Below are positions 26,904-36,016 of a stretch of 64,000 nucleotides of DNA, in pieces. This DNA comes from Intestinibacter bartlettii (GTDB lineage Bacteria > Bacillota > Clostridia > Peptostreptococcales > Peptostreptococcaceae). Numbering within the stretch: position 1 is the first letter of the stretch; each line of letters begins with the position of its first letter. The notes under the pieces are model-generated. The model saw only the letters and a program-made list of their open reading frames with translations, was not told where the DNA came from and did not search any database. The stretch spans positions 1,922,001 through 1,986,000 of the forward strand of contig CP102273.1 of assembly GCA_025148965.1 (NCBI GenBank), read 5' to 3'. The position numbers and the translations under genes are program-made.

Positions 26904-27935
26904 CTACATTACTTCTTTAAAAGCTTCTAAAAATTTTTCATTTTGTTCTTTAGTTCCAACTGACACTCTATAATATCCATCTAATTTTCCGCTAAATTTT
27001 CTAATTAATACATCTTTATCTACTAATTTCTTTTGTAAATTATCTATATCACTTTTGAAAAATACAAAGTTTGCACTTGATTTATATGCTTTTACTCCCA
27101 AATCTACTAAAGCTTTATATATTTTTTCTCTTTCTTCTTTTATATTTTTAACATAGTGAAACATTCTTTCTTTTTGTCTTAAAGCTTCTGTAGCAATATA
27201 TGTTGATAGAGAATTTAAATTGTAAGGAGCTCTAACTTTTTCGATTGAAGTTATTATATCTTCATTTGCAACTATATAGCCCATTCTTATTCCTGCTAGT
27301 GAAAATGCCTTTGATACAGTTTTTACGATTAATAAATTGTCGTAGTCCATAACTTCATCTATCAAAGATTCATCACCAAATTCCATATAAGCTTCGTCTA
27401 GCGCTATTAATGCATCTGTACTTTTTACTATTTTTCTAACTTCTTTTTTTGTAAGAACTGAGCCTGTTGGGTTGTTTGGATTACAAAGTATAATTAATTT
27501 TGGATTGTTTTCTTTGATATCTTTAATTATGCTGTCTACGTTTACTTTAAAATCTTCCTCTGCCTTTGCGCCTATATATTTTGCACTAAAAACTTGGGCG
27601 TAAATTGAATACATGCTGAAAGTTGGATCCAAACTAAGTATTGTCTCATCTTTGTCTACAAAAGTTTTCACACATAAATCTAATAGCTCACTTGAACCAT
27701 TTCCAACAGTTATATTTTTAGGTTCATATCCAACATAATTGTTTATTTCTTTTTTAAGCTCGCTGTATGAATCATCTGGATAATAATTTAATGTAGTATC
27801 ACTTTCTCCTAGTTTTTTTAATAAATCACGGTATAAATCTTTGTCGCCTTCGTTTGCATCTAATTTTACTGAACATACAGTTGGATTTGTAACATACGGT
27901 TCTAAACTTCTAATACTTTCTTTTTCTCTATTCAT
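26904..27935 (-). CDS. hisC: Histidinol-phosphate aminotransferase
   Basis: The 343-residue fold-type I PLP enzyme has the conserved NPNNPTG loop (about 152-158), DEAYMEF and the PLP lysine in TVSKAFSLAGIRMGY (about 212). It converts imidazole-acetol phosphate to histidinol phosphate. Length is normal. The 131-base gap to hisG is too small for hisD, which is missing from the operon. Confidence 0.93.
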   Translation of the reverse strand: MNREKESIRSLEPYVTNPTVCSVKLDANEGDKDLYRDLLKKLGESDTTLNYYPDDSYSELKKEINNYVGYEPKNITVGNGSSELLDLCVKTFVDKDETILSLDPTFSMYSIYAQVFSAKYIGAKAEEDFKVNVDSIIKDIKENNPKLIILCNPNNPTGSVLTKKEVRKIVKSTDALIALDEAYMEFGDESLIDEVMDYDNLLIVKTVSKAFSLAGIRMGYIVANEDIITSIEKVRAPYNLNSLSTYIATEALRQKERMFHYVKNIKEEREKIYKALVDLGVKAYKSSANFVFFKSDIDNLQKKLVDKDVLIRKFSGKLDGYYRVSVGTKEQNEKFLEAFKEVM

Positions 27936-28066
27936 AATACATACTCCTCACTTTTAAATTCTCTATATTGCTTTTGCCTTAAGTTGAATTTACTTGTAGT
28001 CATTTGATTCGAATATTTTTTGTCTTAAACTTTTATATTTAACAACTTTTTATTTATAGCCGTTTT

Positions 28067-28726
28067 TTATTTGTAATCACTTGCTTTTACTGTTGAGTCG
28101 AATAAATCGATTATTTTTTGAATTTTGTCGTAATTAAATTTATAACTTACCCTATTTGCGATTATTCTAGCGCTTATATCGAATAAATCTTCATAAACTT
28201 CAAGCCCATTTGCCTTTATTGTATTTCCTGTTTCGACTAAGTCTACAATTACATCTGATAACCCGACTATTGGTCCTAATTCTACTGAACCATTTAATTT
28301 GATTATATCTATCTTTTGACCTCTGCTTTTAAAGAAATTCTTTGCTATAACTGGGTATTTTGTAGCAACTTTTAAATTTTCAGAAGTCAAATACTTATCC
28401 TTTTTGCCCTTCATACCTGCAACCGAAAACTTACATTTTCCAAATCCCAAATCATATAATTCATATACTTCGCTTTCGTTTTCATTTTCAAGTATTGTAT
28501 CTTTGCCGACAATCCCTAAATCCGCGACTCCTTTTTCGACATATGTCACAACATCGCTCGGCTTAACATGAATATAAGTTATATGATTTTCCTCATCTGT
28601 AAAAATAAGCTTTCTCGAATCTCTATCTATCCATTTCTCCATATTTAAAGCTTCAAGTCTTCTGTAAATATCTTTTTCGATTCTCCCTTTTGCTATTGCT
28701 ATTGTTAAATTGTCCATAATTCCCAC
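28067..28726 (-). CDS. hisG: ATP phosphoribosyltransferase, short catalytic subunit
   Basis: The 219-residue short form lacks the C-terminal regulatory domain and needs HisZ, which is encoded two bases upstream. Visible features are IAKGRIEKDIYRRLE, the core ADLGIVGKDTI and the PRPP loop DVIVDLVETGNTIKANGL. It performs the first committed step of histidine synthesis. The start may lie at MDNLTIA (two or three codons inside); both fit the spacing. Confidence 0.94.
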   Translation of the reverse strand: MGIMDNLTIAIAKGRIEKDIYRRLEALNMEKWIDRDSRKLIFTDEENHITYIHVKPSDVVTYVEKGVADLGIVGKDTILENENESEVYELYDLGFGKCKFSVAGMKGKKDKYLTSENLKVATKYPVIAKNFFKSRGQKIDIIKLNGSVELGPIVGLSDVIVDLVETGNTIKANGLEVYEDLFDISARIIANRVSYKFNYDKIQKIIDLFDSTVKASDYK

Positions 28727-28728
28727 TC

Positions 28729-29685
28729 CTATCTGTTAATAGCTTCCATTAATGCGTCAAAGTAAATTGTAAAACCTATTGCAGGAACTCTTCTGCCAAA
28801 TGATTCAGTAAGTCCATCATATCTACCGCCGCTTAATATTTCTTTATATAAGTTTTTAAAATATCCCTTAAGCATTATTCCATCATAATAGTCAAGTTTT
28901 GAAACCATAGATAAGTCGAATAATGTATATTTATCTAAATCTTCTTTTGAAATTAAAGTACTTATTGTATTAAGTTGTTCAATTCCTTTTTTCATTCTGT
29001 CATTTGTAAAATATTTATTTGCTTTTTCTGTAACTTCTTTTAATGTACCTCTAATGCTTAAGATATTTAACATAAGCTCTTTTTGTTCTGGTTTTATATC
29101 TAAACTATTTGCAAATGCTTCTAATTCAGGTTTGTTTTTTCTATATAACAATTTCTTAAATTCACGTTCTGTATCAGAATCTATATTTAATGATTCAACA
29201 AATCCATCGATATAATTTCCACTTCCTATTTCAAGTAAAAATTCATCTGTAAATTTTCTAAGTATATTAAAAGCTAAATTTACAACTTCTCTATCAGCAT
29301 CAATTGAAGGTTCGCCTAAATACTCACATCCGAATTGTCTGCATTGTATTATTCCATCTCCATTTTTCTTATTTTTATAAACTGTTGAATGATAAAATAA
29401 TTTTAAATTTAAATCATCTTCCCATCTAGGAATCAAGCTTTTCATAAGGCTTATTGTTATATCTGGTCTCAAAACCATTACCTTATTGCTGACTACTTTC
29501 ACCATAGACTTTGTTGAAATATTTTTATCTATTGCTGTAATTTCATCGTATTCTTCAAATATTTCGGGTTTAATTTGAATAAATCCCGCATCCACAAAAG
29601 ATGTCTCAATTTTCTTTGTAAGCTCATATCTTTTTTTTGCAAAATTTAATTCGTCTTGAATTCTTAAAAATTTCATTATACTCAC
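28729..29685 (-). CDS. hisZ: ATP phosphoribosyltransferase regulatory subunit
   Basis: The 318-residue protein is a histidyl-tRNA-synthetase-like paralogue without anticodon-binding domain. Motif 2-like region (FYHSTVYKNKKNGDGIIQCRQFGCE) and the late block GGRYDGLTESFGRRVPAIGF are recognisable. It forms the HisG-HisZ complex and gives feedback sensitivity to histidine. It is the first gene behind the attenuator. It is short for the family (often 390-420), mainly in the middle. Confidence 0.88.
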   Translation of the reverse strand: MSIMKFLRIQDELNFAKKRYELTKKIETSFVDAGFIQIKPEIFEEYDEITAIDKNISTKSMVKVVSNKVMVLRPDITISLMKSLIPRWEDDLNLKLFYHSTVYKNKKNGDGIIQCRQFGCEYLGEPSIDADREVVNLAFNILRKFTDEFLLEIGSGNYIDGFVESLNIDSDTEREFKKLLYRKNKPELEAFANSLDIKPEQKELMLNILSIRGTLKEVTEKANKYFTNDRMKKGIEQLNTISTLISKEDLDKYTLFDLSMVSKLDYYDGIMLKGYFKNLYKEILSGGRYDGLTESFGRRVPAIGFTIYFDALMEAINR

Positions 29686-29773
29686 TCATACCTTTCTGTC
29701 TTATATTAAACTTATATCTAATTTTTAAATAATATTTTATATGCTCTAAAACTATATAGTATTAAAATAGTAT

Positions 29774-29808
29774 TAAAAAAACCATGCAGGCTTTTACCTA
29801 CATGGTTT
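29774..29808 (-). terminator. his attenuator terminator
   Basis: On the minus strand AAACCATGTAGG (29808-29797) pairs with CCTGCATGGTTT (29790-29779; one G-U), followed by seven or more T residues. It lies between the His leader peptide and hisZ, so it must be read through for operon expression. The first arm can instead pair with TCTATGGTG (29831-29823). Confidence 0.85.
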
Positions 29809-29894
29809 AGTAATTTCTATCCCACCATAGACTCAAGCCTTTAGCTAACACAAATAGGGCTTGCATCTATGAATAAATTTCATAATTACAATCC

Positions 29895-29969
29895 CTAAGA
29901 TCTATGATGGTGATGATGATTTAATTGTTCTATTGTTATTGTATTAAATTGTGTGTATATTAAATTCAT
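29895..29969 (-). CDS. his operon leader peptide with five consecutive His codons
   Basis: A 24-residue frame starts with ATG at 29969, eight bases after GGAGG, and reads MNLIYTQFNTITIEQLNHHH then HHRS and stop. The five His codons are CAT CAT CAC CAT CAT (29918-29904). Downstream lie mutually exclusive stems: CATAGATGCAAGCC (29871-29858) with GGCTTGAGTCTATG (29839-29826), and the terminator at 29774-29808, whose first arm can pair with the ATGGT of that second arm. The His-codon region itself can also pair with TCTATGGTG. This is the layout of ribosome-mediated transcription attenuation, as in enteric his operons. No T-box core is present here. Confidence 0.88.
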   Translation of the reverse strand: MNLIYTQFNTITIEQLNHHHHHRS

Positions 29970-30028
29970 CTTCCATTCCTCCATCTTCTTATTTTTGTAA
30001 TTTAAATCAAATTTATACCCTTACCTTT

Positions 30029-30045
30029 ATGGTATTATTTACCAT
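30029..30045. promoter_or_regulatory. Inverted repeat upstream of the his leader
   Basis: ATGGTA and TACCAT flank a five-base spacer in the probable his promoter region. A repressor site is possible but no regulator is assigned. Confidence 0.3.
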
Positions 30046-30145
30046 TCAGTTTTGATACTTTAAATAATAATACAAATTTTTTGAATTTGCAATATTTTTT
30101 TACTATTTATAAATATTAATTTTATTATATATACCTAAATCAAAA

Positions 30146-31198
30146 TTATACTCTCTTCCACTTAGCACTTCTGCCCCTTGCCACAACTTCAATTTTACCA
30201 TCTTTTCTAAGGTTATTAAAAACCCTATTTATTGTAGGTTCAGGTATATCTGGGCACAATTCTCTTATATCTTCTTTTGTAAAATAGCCCAAAGTAGAAT
30301 TAATTATTTTTTCTATTCTCTTTGTCTTTGTTTCTTTTTTTGTTTCTTTTAAATTAAGTTCTTCACCTAAAGCAATATATGCTTCTAATACAAATTTCAT
30401 AAAATATTCTAGCCACTTGTTTACGCCATAATAGAATTTTTCTGTATCGTTTTTTCTAGTGAATAATCCCTTAAAATATACTTGTGATCTTTCATCATAA
30501 ATCTTTCCTAGATTCATATATCTACCAACTTCATATCCATTTTTGTTAAGCAAAAGTAGTGTTAAAAGTTTTGCCATTTTAATATTATTTTCTGGGAAAG
30601 GTGATATAAGTATAAAATCGAGTATAAATGATGCTATAATCACTAAATTGTCTATCTCATCTTCTATAATCAATTTATTATAATTTTTACACAAATCCTC
30701 TATATATTTATCTAGTCTTTCTTCAAAATTTTTCTTAATTAATACCCCGTGATCATTAAAAGTCTCTTCTCTAAAAAAGTCTGTTTGTAAAAAGTTATTG
30801 TCTTCAGTCCTATATTTCCCCCCTCTAACTAAAGAAAAACGATGTAAATATCCATGAAGTTCAAGTATTGTTTGTGAACTTATTTTCATATCTTCATATG
30901 CATTGTTTACAGTTTTTAAAATATCTCTAAATTCCACTATGCTGACTTCTTCCCTTGTTTTTGGTTTTGTCACATTAAAAAAAATATCTTTTGCATGTTC
31001 TTTACCTTCAACAGTATTTTCACAAGAGTCAAGTGTAAAATCTAATGTAGATTTTTCTGTCAATTTTTCTAAAGTTTTTTTTGGTTGTTTTTTATAAATG
31101 ATTTGCTTCCCCTTACACTCATTTATAGTTGATATCATTTTAACAATTTTCATGTTAACTGGCATATCAAGTAATTTTTTCCCCATAATATATTCCAT
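30146..31198 (-). CDS. Fic-family protein with degenerate active-site motif and C-terminal winged helix
   Basis: The 350-residue protein has a Fic/DOC fold in the middle: the GxYR-type element RGGKYRTEDN (about 125-134) and the helix before the catalytic loop (ASFILDFILISPF). The catalytic loop, HPFxDGNGRxxR in active AMP-transferases, reads SPFPENNIKMAK here, so the general-base His, the anion-binding GNG and the Arg are lost. A C-terminal winged helix (FTKEDIRELCPDIPEPTINRVFNNL) implies DNA binding. It may be a regulator that kept the Fic fold without AMPylation. It has its own promoter and an operator-like repeat at 31257-31293. Confidence 0.75.
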   Translation of the reverse strand: MEYIMGKKLLDMPVNMKIVKMISTINECKGKQIIYKKQPKKTLEKLTEKSTLDFTLDSCENTVEGKEHAKDIFFNVTKPKTREEVSIVEFRDILKTVNNAYEDMKISSQTILELHGYLHRFSLVRGGKYRTEDNNFLQTDFFREETFNDHGVLIKKNFEERLDKYIEDLCKNYNKLIIEDEIDNLVIIASFILDFILISPFPENNIKMAKLLTLLLLNKNGYEVGRYMNLGKIYDERSQVYFKGLFTRKNDTEKFYYGVNKWLEYFMKFVLEAYIALGEELNLKETKKETKTKRIEKIINSTLGYFTKEDIRELCPDIPEPTINRVFNNLRKDGKIEVVARGRSAKWKRV

Positions 31199-31256
31199 AA
31201 AATCACTCCAAACTTAATTTTGACTTTTTATAATATGACTACTTTATCATGGTTAT

Positions 31257-31293
31257 ATTTTAACATATTTTGTCATTTGATACAATTTGACAA
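31257..31293 (-). promoter_or_regulatory. Promoter and operator-like repeat of the Fic gene
   Basis: On the minus strand TTGTAT (31285-31280), 17 bases and TAAAAT (31262-31257) form a promoter. TTGTCA (31270-31275) and TGACAA (31288-31293) form an inverted repeat over the -35 element, placing a repressor or the gene's own winged-helix product there; autoregulation is a guess. Confidence 0.45.
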
Positions 31294-31342
31294 GGTTTTC
31301 ATGCATATATATAGTTTTAAAAAAAATAGTTTTTTGAAAAAA

Positions 31343-31401
31343 AAGATAAAAAAACAAGGTCAAATATATAAAATCGACTTATTTTGTTCCATTTGACCTT
31401 G
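31343..31401 (-). terminator. Terminator of the vanW-like gene
   Basis: CAAGGTCAAAT (31401-31391) pairs with ATTTGACCTTG (31365-31355) on the minus strand, followed by a T-run. It separates the VanW gene from the Fic gene. Confidence 0.8.
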
Positions 31402-31478
31402 CTTTTCTTCATTTAAATTTTCTATTGCAAATTTTTTAACATTCTCTTGTATTTTTGTTTTATAAAGCAATTTTCAAA

Positions 31479-32699
31479 TTACTTTTGGTCGTATTTATTT
31501 GTGGATATCAATTCTTCTTTTATCTTTTGATTATTTTGATCTAAATAAACTCTATATGTTTTTACTATTATTTTTTGTTTTTTATATTCATATTCTGTTC
31601 TAACATAAATTCTTTTTATATCATCTTTACATCCATATATTTTAGTCGTAATCGCTCCATCTCCAACTATATTTTTTATATAAATTGGATGTGAATATGG
31701 ATTTTTAAATTTTAAATCGTAATATCCATATGCTACAGTCGCGTCTCTTCCACCTGAAACGTAATGTGAGATGTAAGTGTGGTTGTGTACTTCTACTATT
31801 TCAAGACCAGCAAGCAAGGCTGCATTGTAAATTGTAGTTGATACTTGGCACACTCCACCGCCTTCACCATTTCTATATTTACCACCTATTATTACAGGGG
31901 CGTATTTATATCCTTTGCTAAGTACCCTCGGTCCTGTTGCCTTGTTATATGAGTATATTTCCTGAGGCATTAAAATTATATCTCCTGAACTTTCGCCAGC
32001 TGTGTGTATATTGCTGCCTCGCGATGTATGATTGTTAAATGCAGTTGAAAACTGACCTAATATAGAGTTTACACTTTGTACATCATCACTATTTAAAGTT
32101 GGCAATGTAGTTTTCACAGGTATATTTAAGTCCGTAATATTTTTGTTTTGTATAAGCTCGTCTATCTCCTTTTGTAACTCATCTTTTTGAACTTTTTTAC
32201 CTTCTTTTGAAGGCAATCTTTTAAATGTGCCGTCCTTTTCTATAGCTAATGTCGCATTTACATATTCTCTATCTATTTGATTTGATATACAGTCTATTAC
32301 TGCACTTAATTTTTCTTTGTCGTATTCTTCATCTAGGGGTATATGATGTCTTTCATTTAATATAAGTTTTGATTTACGTTTTAGATTTTCTAATCTTTTG
32401 TCTGTCTTTGTATATTTCATCGCTATATCTGTAGCTTCTTCTATTTTATATCTAAAGTCGATATCTTTTGGATGTATCGTCCATGTTTTACCTTCATATT
32501 TTAAATTTATATCCTCTAGAGGATACGCCTCTTTCAAAATATCAATACATTCTTTTTTAGTCATATTGCTCATATCTATATCTTCAATATATATATTTTT
32601 ATAGATTTTTTCTTGTTTATTATTATTTGCTTTATTATTTCCCAAGCAACAAATCATAATTATAAAAATTAAAATTACACTTATAATCCTTTTATACAT
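31479..32699 (-). CDS. VanW-family exported protein
   Basis: The 406-residue protein begins with a hydrophobic signal ending in MICC, which may be a lipobox. Residues about 35-230 match the repeated YkuD-associated/peptidoglycan-binding-like domain (YIEDIDMSNMTKKECIDILK), and about 245-345 is the VanW domain with GGGVCQVSTTIYNAALLAGL and HNHTYISHYVSGGRDATVAY. VanW was first seen in vancomycin-resistance clusters, but its activity is unknown; many clostridia have chromosomal copies. No other van gene is nearby, so resistance is not implied. Extracellular, attached to the membrane. Confidence 0.88.
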   Translation of the reverse strand: MYKRIISVILIFIIMICCLGNNKANNNKQEKIYKNIYIEDIDMSNMTKKECIDILKEAYPLEDINLKYEGKTWTIHPKDIDFRYKIEEATDIAMKYTKTDKRLENLKRKSKLILNERHHIPLDEEYDKEKLSAVIDCISNQIDREYVNATLAIEKDGTFKRLPSKEGKKVQKDELQKEIDELIQNKNITDLNIPVKTTLPTLNSDDVQSVNSILGQFSTAFNNHTSRGSNIHTAGESSGDIILMPQEIYSYNKATGPRVLSKGYKYAPVIIGGKYRNGEGGGVCQVSTTIYNAALLAGLEIVEVHNHTYISHYVSGGRDATVAYGYYDLKFKNPYSHPIYIKNIVGDGAITTKIYGCKDDIKRIYVRTEYEYKKQKIIVKTYRVYLDQNNQKIKEELISTNKYDQK

Positions 32700-32773
32700 A
32701 TTAAGTCCTCCAGTTTCATCTCACAAGAAACGATCTTTATTTCATTATTTCAATATATATATAATTCCCTATA

Positions 32774-32813
32774 TAAAAAAAACTATTAGATATTATTACA
32801 ATATCTAATAGTT
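32774..32813 (-). terminator. Terminator after the 108-aa gene
   Basis: AACTATTAGATATT (32781-32794) pairs perfectly with AATATCTAATAGTT (32800-32813); the minus strand then has seven T residues. Confidence 0.88.
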
Positions 32814-32870
32814 TTCATAGCATATCCATTTAATTTTAAATTAACTTAATCTTTATTTAACTCTTTAATC

Positions 32871-33197
32871 TTATTCAGCTTCAGTTTGTGCTTTTTCTTC
32901 TTCTATTATTTTCTTTTGAAGTTCTCTCATATGTCTTATTATATAAAAGTCTATATCGTCATTATCGCTATCAAATCCCCAATGACTTTCTAGCATACGT
33001 ATACTTCTATAGCAAAGACCTGCATTCCCTTGTAATTTGAAATCTATTAAGTCAAATAACCAACATTCCCTTGTATTTACATCCCATAAATCATGTTTTT
33101 TTATGTAATCATCTAAGATTTTTCTGTATTTCATAAGTGTTGGGTAATCAATTGTCACATGTTCCATAAAAACATTAAATTTTTTCCCTCTAGTCAT
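32871..33197 (-). CDS. Uncharacterised 108-aa protein
   Basis: The soluble protein starts MTRGKKFNVFMEHVTIDYPT and ends in a Glu/Lys-rich helix. It contains several Trp/Cys-containing stretches (LWDVNTRECWLFDLIDF, HWGFDSDNDDIDFY) but no metal pattern or known motif. I do not recognise a family. The start has an AGGGGGATT site, and a clear terminator follows, so it is a real single gene between vanW-like and pyrC. Confidence 0.75.
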   Translation of the reverse strand: MTRGKKFNVFMEHVTIDYPTLMKYRKILDDYIKKHDLWDVNTRECWLFDLIDFKLQGNAGLCYRSIRMLESHWGFDSDNDDIDFYIIRHMRELQKKIIEEEKAQTEAE

Positions 33198-33284
33198 ATC
33201 TAAATCCCCCTAAAAGTATATTTCATATTCCATATAAATTATAGCATACTTTTATTTTATTTTTGTCAAATCGTACCAAAAATT

Positions 33285-34553
33285 TTATCCCTTATAAACT
33301 ACCTTACCTTGACATATAGTATATTTTATTTTTCCGTCTAATACTTCACCTATAAATGGAGTGTTTGTAGCTTTTGATTCAAAGTCTTTTACTTCCCATT
33401 TTTCATCTGGATTAAATATTACTATATCCGCAAAGCCACCTTCTTTTATATATCCTCTATCTAAATTGTAAAGTTTAGCTGGATTTATTGTCATTTTTTC
33501 TAATAAGTGCATTAAATCTAAATGTCCGCCATTTACTAAAGTTGTTATACCAAGTCCTAAAGATGTTTCAAGTCCTGTTATACCGCTTGGACATTTAGTA
33601 AATTCATTTTCTTTTTCTTCTTTTGAGTGAGGAGCGTGATCTGTCGCTATTATCTCGATTGTGTCGTCTTTTAACCCTTCAATTATAGCCAATCTATCTT
33701 CTTCAGTTCTAAGCGGTGGATTCATTTTTGCAAGCGAACCATGTTTTAAAACTGCTTCTTCGTTTAATGTAAAGTGATGTGGGCTAGCTTCTGCATATAC
33801 ATTTGCGCCTAAAGATTTTGCAAATTTTACAGTTTTAACAGCTTCTTTTGAGCTTATATGTTGTATATTCACCTTTGCACCAGTTTCTAATGCAATCATA
33901 ACATCTCTTGAAACCATTATATTTTCAGCTAAAGATGTCGCCCCGCCTTCTAGGCCTAATTCTTTTGATACTTTACCATCATTTACACCGGCTTTTTTTA
34001 TAAATACTGGGTTTTCTTCATGTAAACTTATCGGTACGTTTAATTCTTTCGCTTTTTTCATAGCTTCATAAACAAGTTTTGTATGTTTTATTGGAATACC
34101 ATCGTCACTAAATCCAACAGCCCCAGCTTTAAACATCTCATCAAAATCTACAAGCTCTTTTCCTTTAAGTCCCTTTGTAACTGTAGAAACTTGAAGTACA
34201 TTTATGTCGCTTTCTTTACCTTTATCTAATATGTATTTTAAAGTATCTTTATTATCTACTACTGGTTTTGTATTTGCCATACATACAACAGTTGTAAATC
34301 CACCCTTTGCAGCAGCTTTTGCACCGCTAAATATATCTTCTTTATATGTAAAACCTGGGTCTCTAAAATGGACATGTATATCTATAAGCCCTGGTGCTAC
34401 TACACATCCAGTAGCATCTATAATGTATTCAACCCCGTCTTGATTTAAGTTTTTGCCTATTTCTTTTATCTTATCCTTTTCGATAACAATATCAACTACT
34501 TCATCTCTTTTAGAAAGTGGATCTACTAATCTACCATTTTTTATTAAAATCAT
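33285..34553 (-). CDS. pyrC: Dihydroorotase (class I)
   Basis: The 422-residue amidohydrolase closes carbamoyl-aspartate to dihydroorotate in pyrimidine synthesis. Visible are the metal motif DIHVHFRDPG (about 58-67), catalytic-region SLHEEN, HISSKEAV, and ATDHAPHSKEEKE (about 303). Length is typical of the PyrC form. No other pyr gene and no PyrR attenuator lie nearby. Unusually, no Shine-Dalgarno sequence is seen before MILIKNGRLVDP, although that start is the conserved one. Confidence 0.93.
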   Translation of the reverse strand: MILIKNGRLVDPLSKRDEVVDIVIEKDKIKEIGKNLNQDGVEYIIDATGCVVAPGLIDIHVHFRDPGFTYKEDIFSGAKAAAKGGFTTVVCMANTKPVVDNKDTLKYILDKGKESDINVLQVSTVTKGLKGKELVDFDEMFKAGAVGFSDDGIPIKHTKLVYEAMKKAKELNVPISLHEENPVFIKKAGVNDGKVSKELGLEGGATSLAENIMVSRDVMIALETGAKVNIQHISSKEAVKTVKFAKSLGANVYAEASPHHFTLNEEAVLKHGSLAKMNPPLRTEEDRLAIIEGLKDDTIEIIATDHAPHSKEEKENEFTKCPSGITGLETSLGLGITTLVNGGHLDLMHLLEKMTINPAKLYNLDRGYIKEGGFADIVIFNPDEKWEVKDFESKATNTPFIGEVLDGKIKYTICQGKVVYKG

Positions 34554-34783
34554 AACTCAATTTTTAACAAAAAATTCATATCCTATACATCATTAAATTT
34601 AGTCTAATTTAAAAATTTATCAAATAAAACTTTTTATAAATTCATCTATAAAATATTTATTTTTGTTAATAACTCCTTCCCATTTTTATATTTTAATTTG
34701 CAACTTATTAATTGTTATATCTATTTTATATTTTATCTTATTAGTTAACAAGATTAAAATTAATTATTCTAAATTTAATTTGT

Positions 34784-35932
34784 CTACTTAATAAGCTTAA
34801 AAAATATATTTTGTTTTATATGTATTGCTTTTTTCGGACACAACTCATGGCAACAGTAACATCTTATACATTTTTTCAGATTTATTTTTGCACCTTTTTC
34901 ATCTATTTCTATTACCTTTGCCGGACATGCCACCTTGCATTTTCCGCATTTTACACATTTTTTATAATCGACAACTGGTTTTGGCGTTATTACTTTATCT
35001 GCTATATCGCCTAAAACTTTTGGTAATTTCAACGATAAAATCCTGAAATCCGAACTTGTAACTGGTATCTTAAAATCTTTTACTATAAATTTTTCTATAT
35101 TATCTCCTATAAATTCTATATCAGAAAAATCATCTTTTATTAAATTTCGTTTTATCGATCCCCTAACTGTCCCAACTTTCATCGGGTCTAAATTTATAAG
35201 TTTACATCCTGCAATATCGAGTGCATGTGGACTCTCTGATGCAATTAATACTCCCACTTTTCTTACATCGCCAGCAGTCGGTCCCTCGCCTTCCATAGCA
35301 TAAACTCCATCCATAATAGTCAGAGATGGTTTCACATAATCACATATATCTAAAAGCACATTTTCACAAAACAATTCTTCCTTTTGAAATCTATAGTGAA
35401 TTTCAGCCTTTTTAAGTCCAGGAATCACACCGTATAAATTCTTAACCCCTCCTGTGTATTTCGCCATTTTGTGTGTTTTTAATTTGCATAAATTTATCAC
35501 AAAATCTGCATCATCTATAGGTTTGATAACTTCCATAGTTTTTAAATATACAGCATCATCATTATGTACCTGTACCTCAGACGTATCATAGTTAAACTTT
35601 ATATCTAAATCTGATAATTCATCTATCAGCCCACAAGTTTTGTAAAAACCTTTTAAATTACTTTTATTATAAGGACCTCCAGGGCTTTCAGCTATGATGA
35701 CTTCACAATTTAATTTTAAAAGTTCTTCACAAACAATCCTCACAAGTACAGGATGTGTCGTCGCCCCTTCCTCAGGATGCTTTTTTATAACTAAGTTTGG
35801 CTTTATAACTACCTTGCTTCCCTCTTTAACAAACTTGCCAAGTCCCCCAATATCTTCAATCATTTTTTCAAACGACTTCCTAAATACATCGTAGTCGTAA
35901 CTTTCACATGCCCTAATACTAACTTGCTTCAT
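34784..35932 (-). CDS. DUF362 protein with two [4Fe-4S] ferredoxin motifs
   Basis: From the ATG at 35932 (AGGGAGA upstream) the protein has 382 residues; a farther ATG at 35971 adds 13. The N-terminal 300 residues are a DUF362 domain (VVIKPNLVIKKHPEEGATTH, KLKTHKMAKYTGGVKNLYGVI), and the C-terminus has two clusters: CVKCGKCKVACPAKV and CIRCYCCHELCPKKA. Proteins of this type are thought to be electron carriers or cluster-containing enzymes in anaerobes; the reaction is not known. Cytoplasmic; single gene. Confidence 0.88.
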   Translation of the reverse strand: MKQVSIRACESYDYDVFRKSFEKMIEDIGGLGKFVKEGSKVVIKPNLVIKKHPEEGATTHPVLVRIVCEELLKLNCEVIIAESPGGPYNKSNLKGFYKTCGLIDELSDLDIKFNYDTSEVQVHNDDAVYLKTMEVIKPIDDADFVINLCKLKTHKMAKYTGGVKNLYGVIPGLKKAEIHYRFQKEELFCENVLLDICDYVKPSLTIMDGVYAMEGEGPTAGDVRKVGVLIASESPHALDIAGCKLINLDPMKVGTVRGSIKRNLIKDDFSDIEFIGDNIEKFIVKDFKIPVTSSDFRILSLKLPKVLGDIADKVITPKPVVDYKKCVKCGKCKVACPAKVIEIDEKGAKINLKKCIRCYCCHELCPKKAIHIKQNIFFKLIK

Positions 35933-35980
35933 TATTTTATTTCTCCCTATTGTATATATCTTTTTGTTCAATTATAACTC

Positions 35981-36012
35981 AAAAAATGCTGGAAATTTAC
36001 TCTCCAGCATTT
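35981..36012 (-). terminator. Terminator after the 239-aa lipoprotein gene
   Basis: AAATGCTGGA (35984-35993) pairs with TCCAGCATTT (36003-36012); the minus strand then has six T residues. Confidence 0.85.
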
Positions 36013-36016
36013 GAAT

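Noticed and set aside
28535-28548. GACATATGTC core, same as the Crp/Fnr site
   Set aside because: It lies inside hisG codons; another copy near 7278 lies inside the mutase gene. Taken as chance, and as a caution for the operator call.
29895-29969. T-box for the his operon
   Set aside because: No GGTGG-ACCGCG core; the His-codon leader explains control.
30014-30020. ATACCC as a further stress-type -10
   Set aside because: No AAAC complement 15 bases away, unlike the rubrerythrin sites.
31479-32699. vanW-like gene as part of a vancomycin-resistance cluster
   Set aside because: No vanA/B/H/X/Y/S/R genes nearby; VanW domains are common in clostridia.
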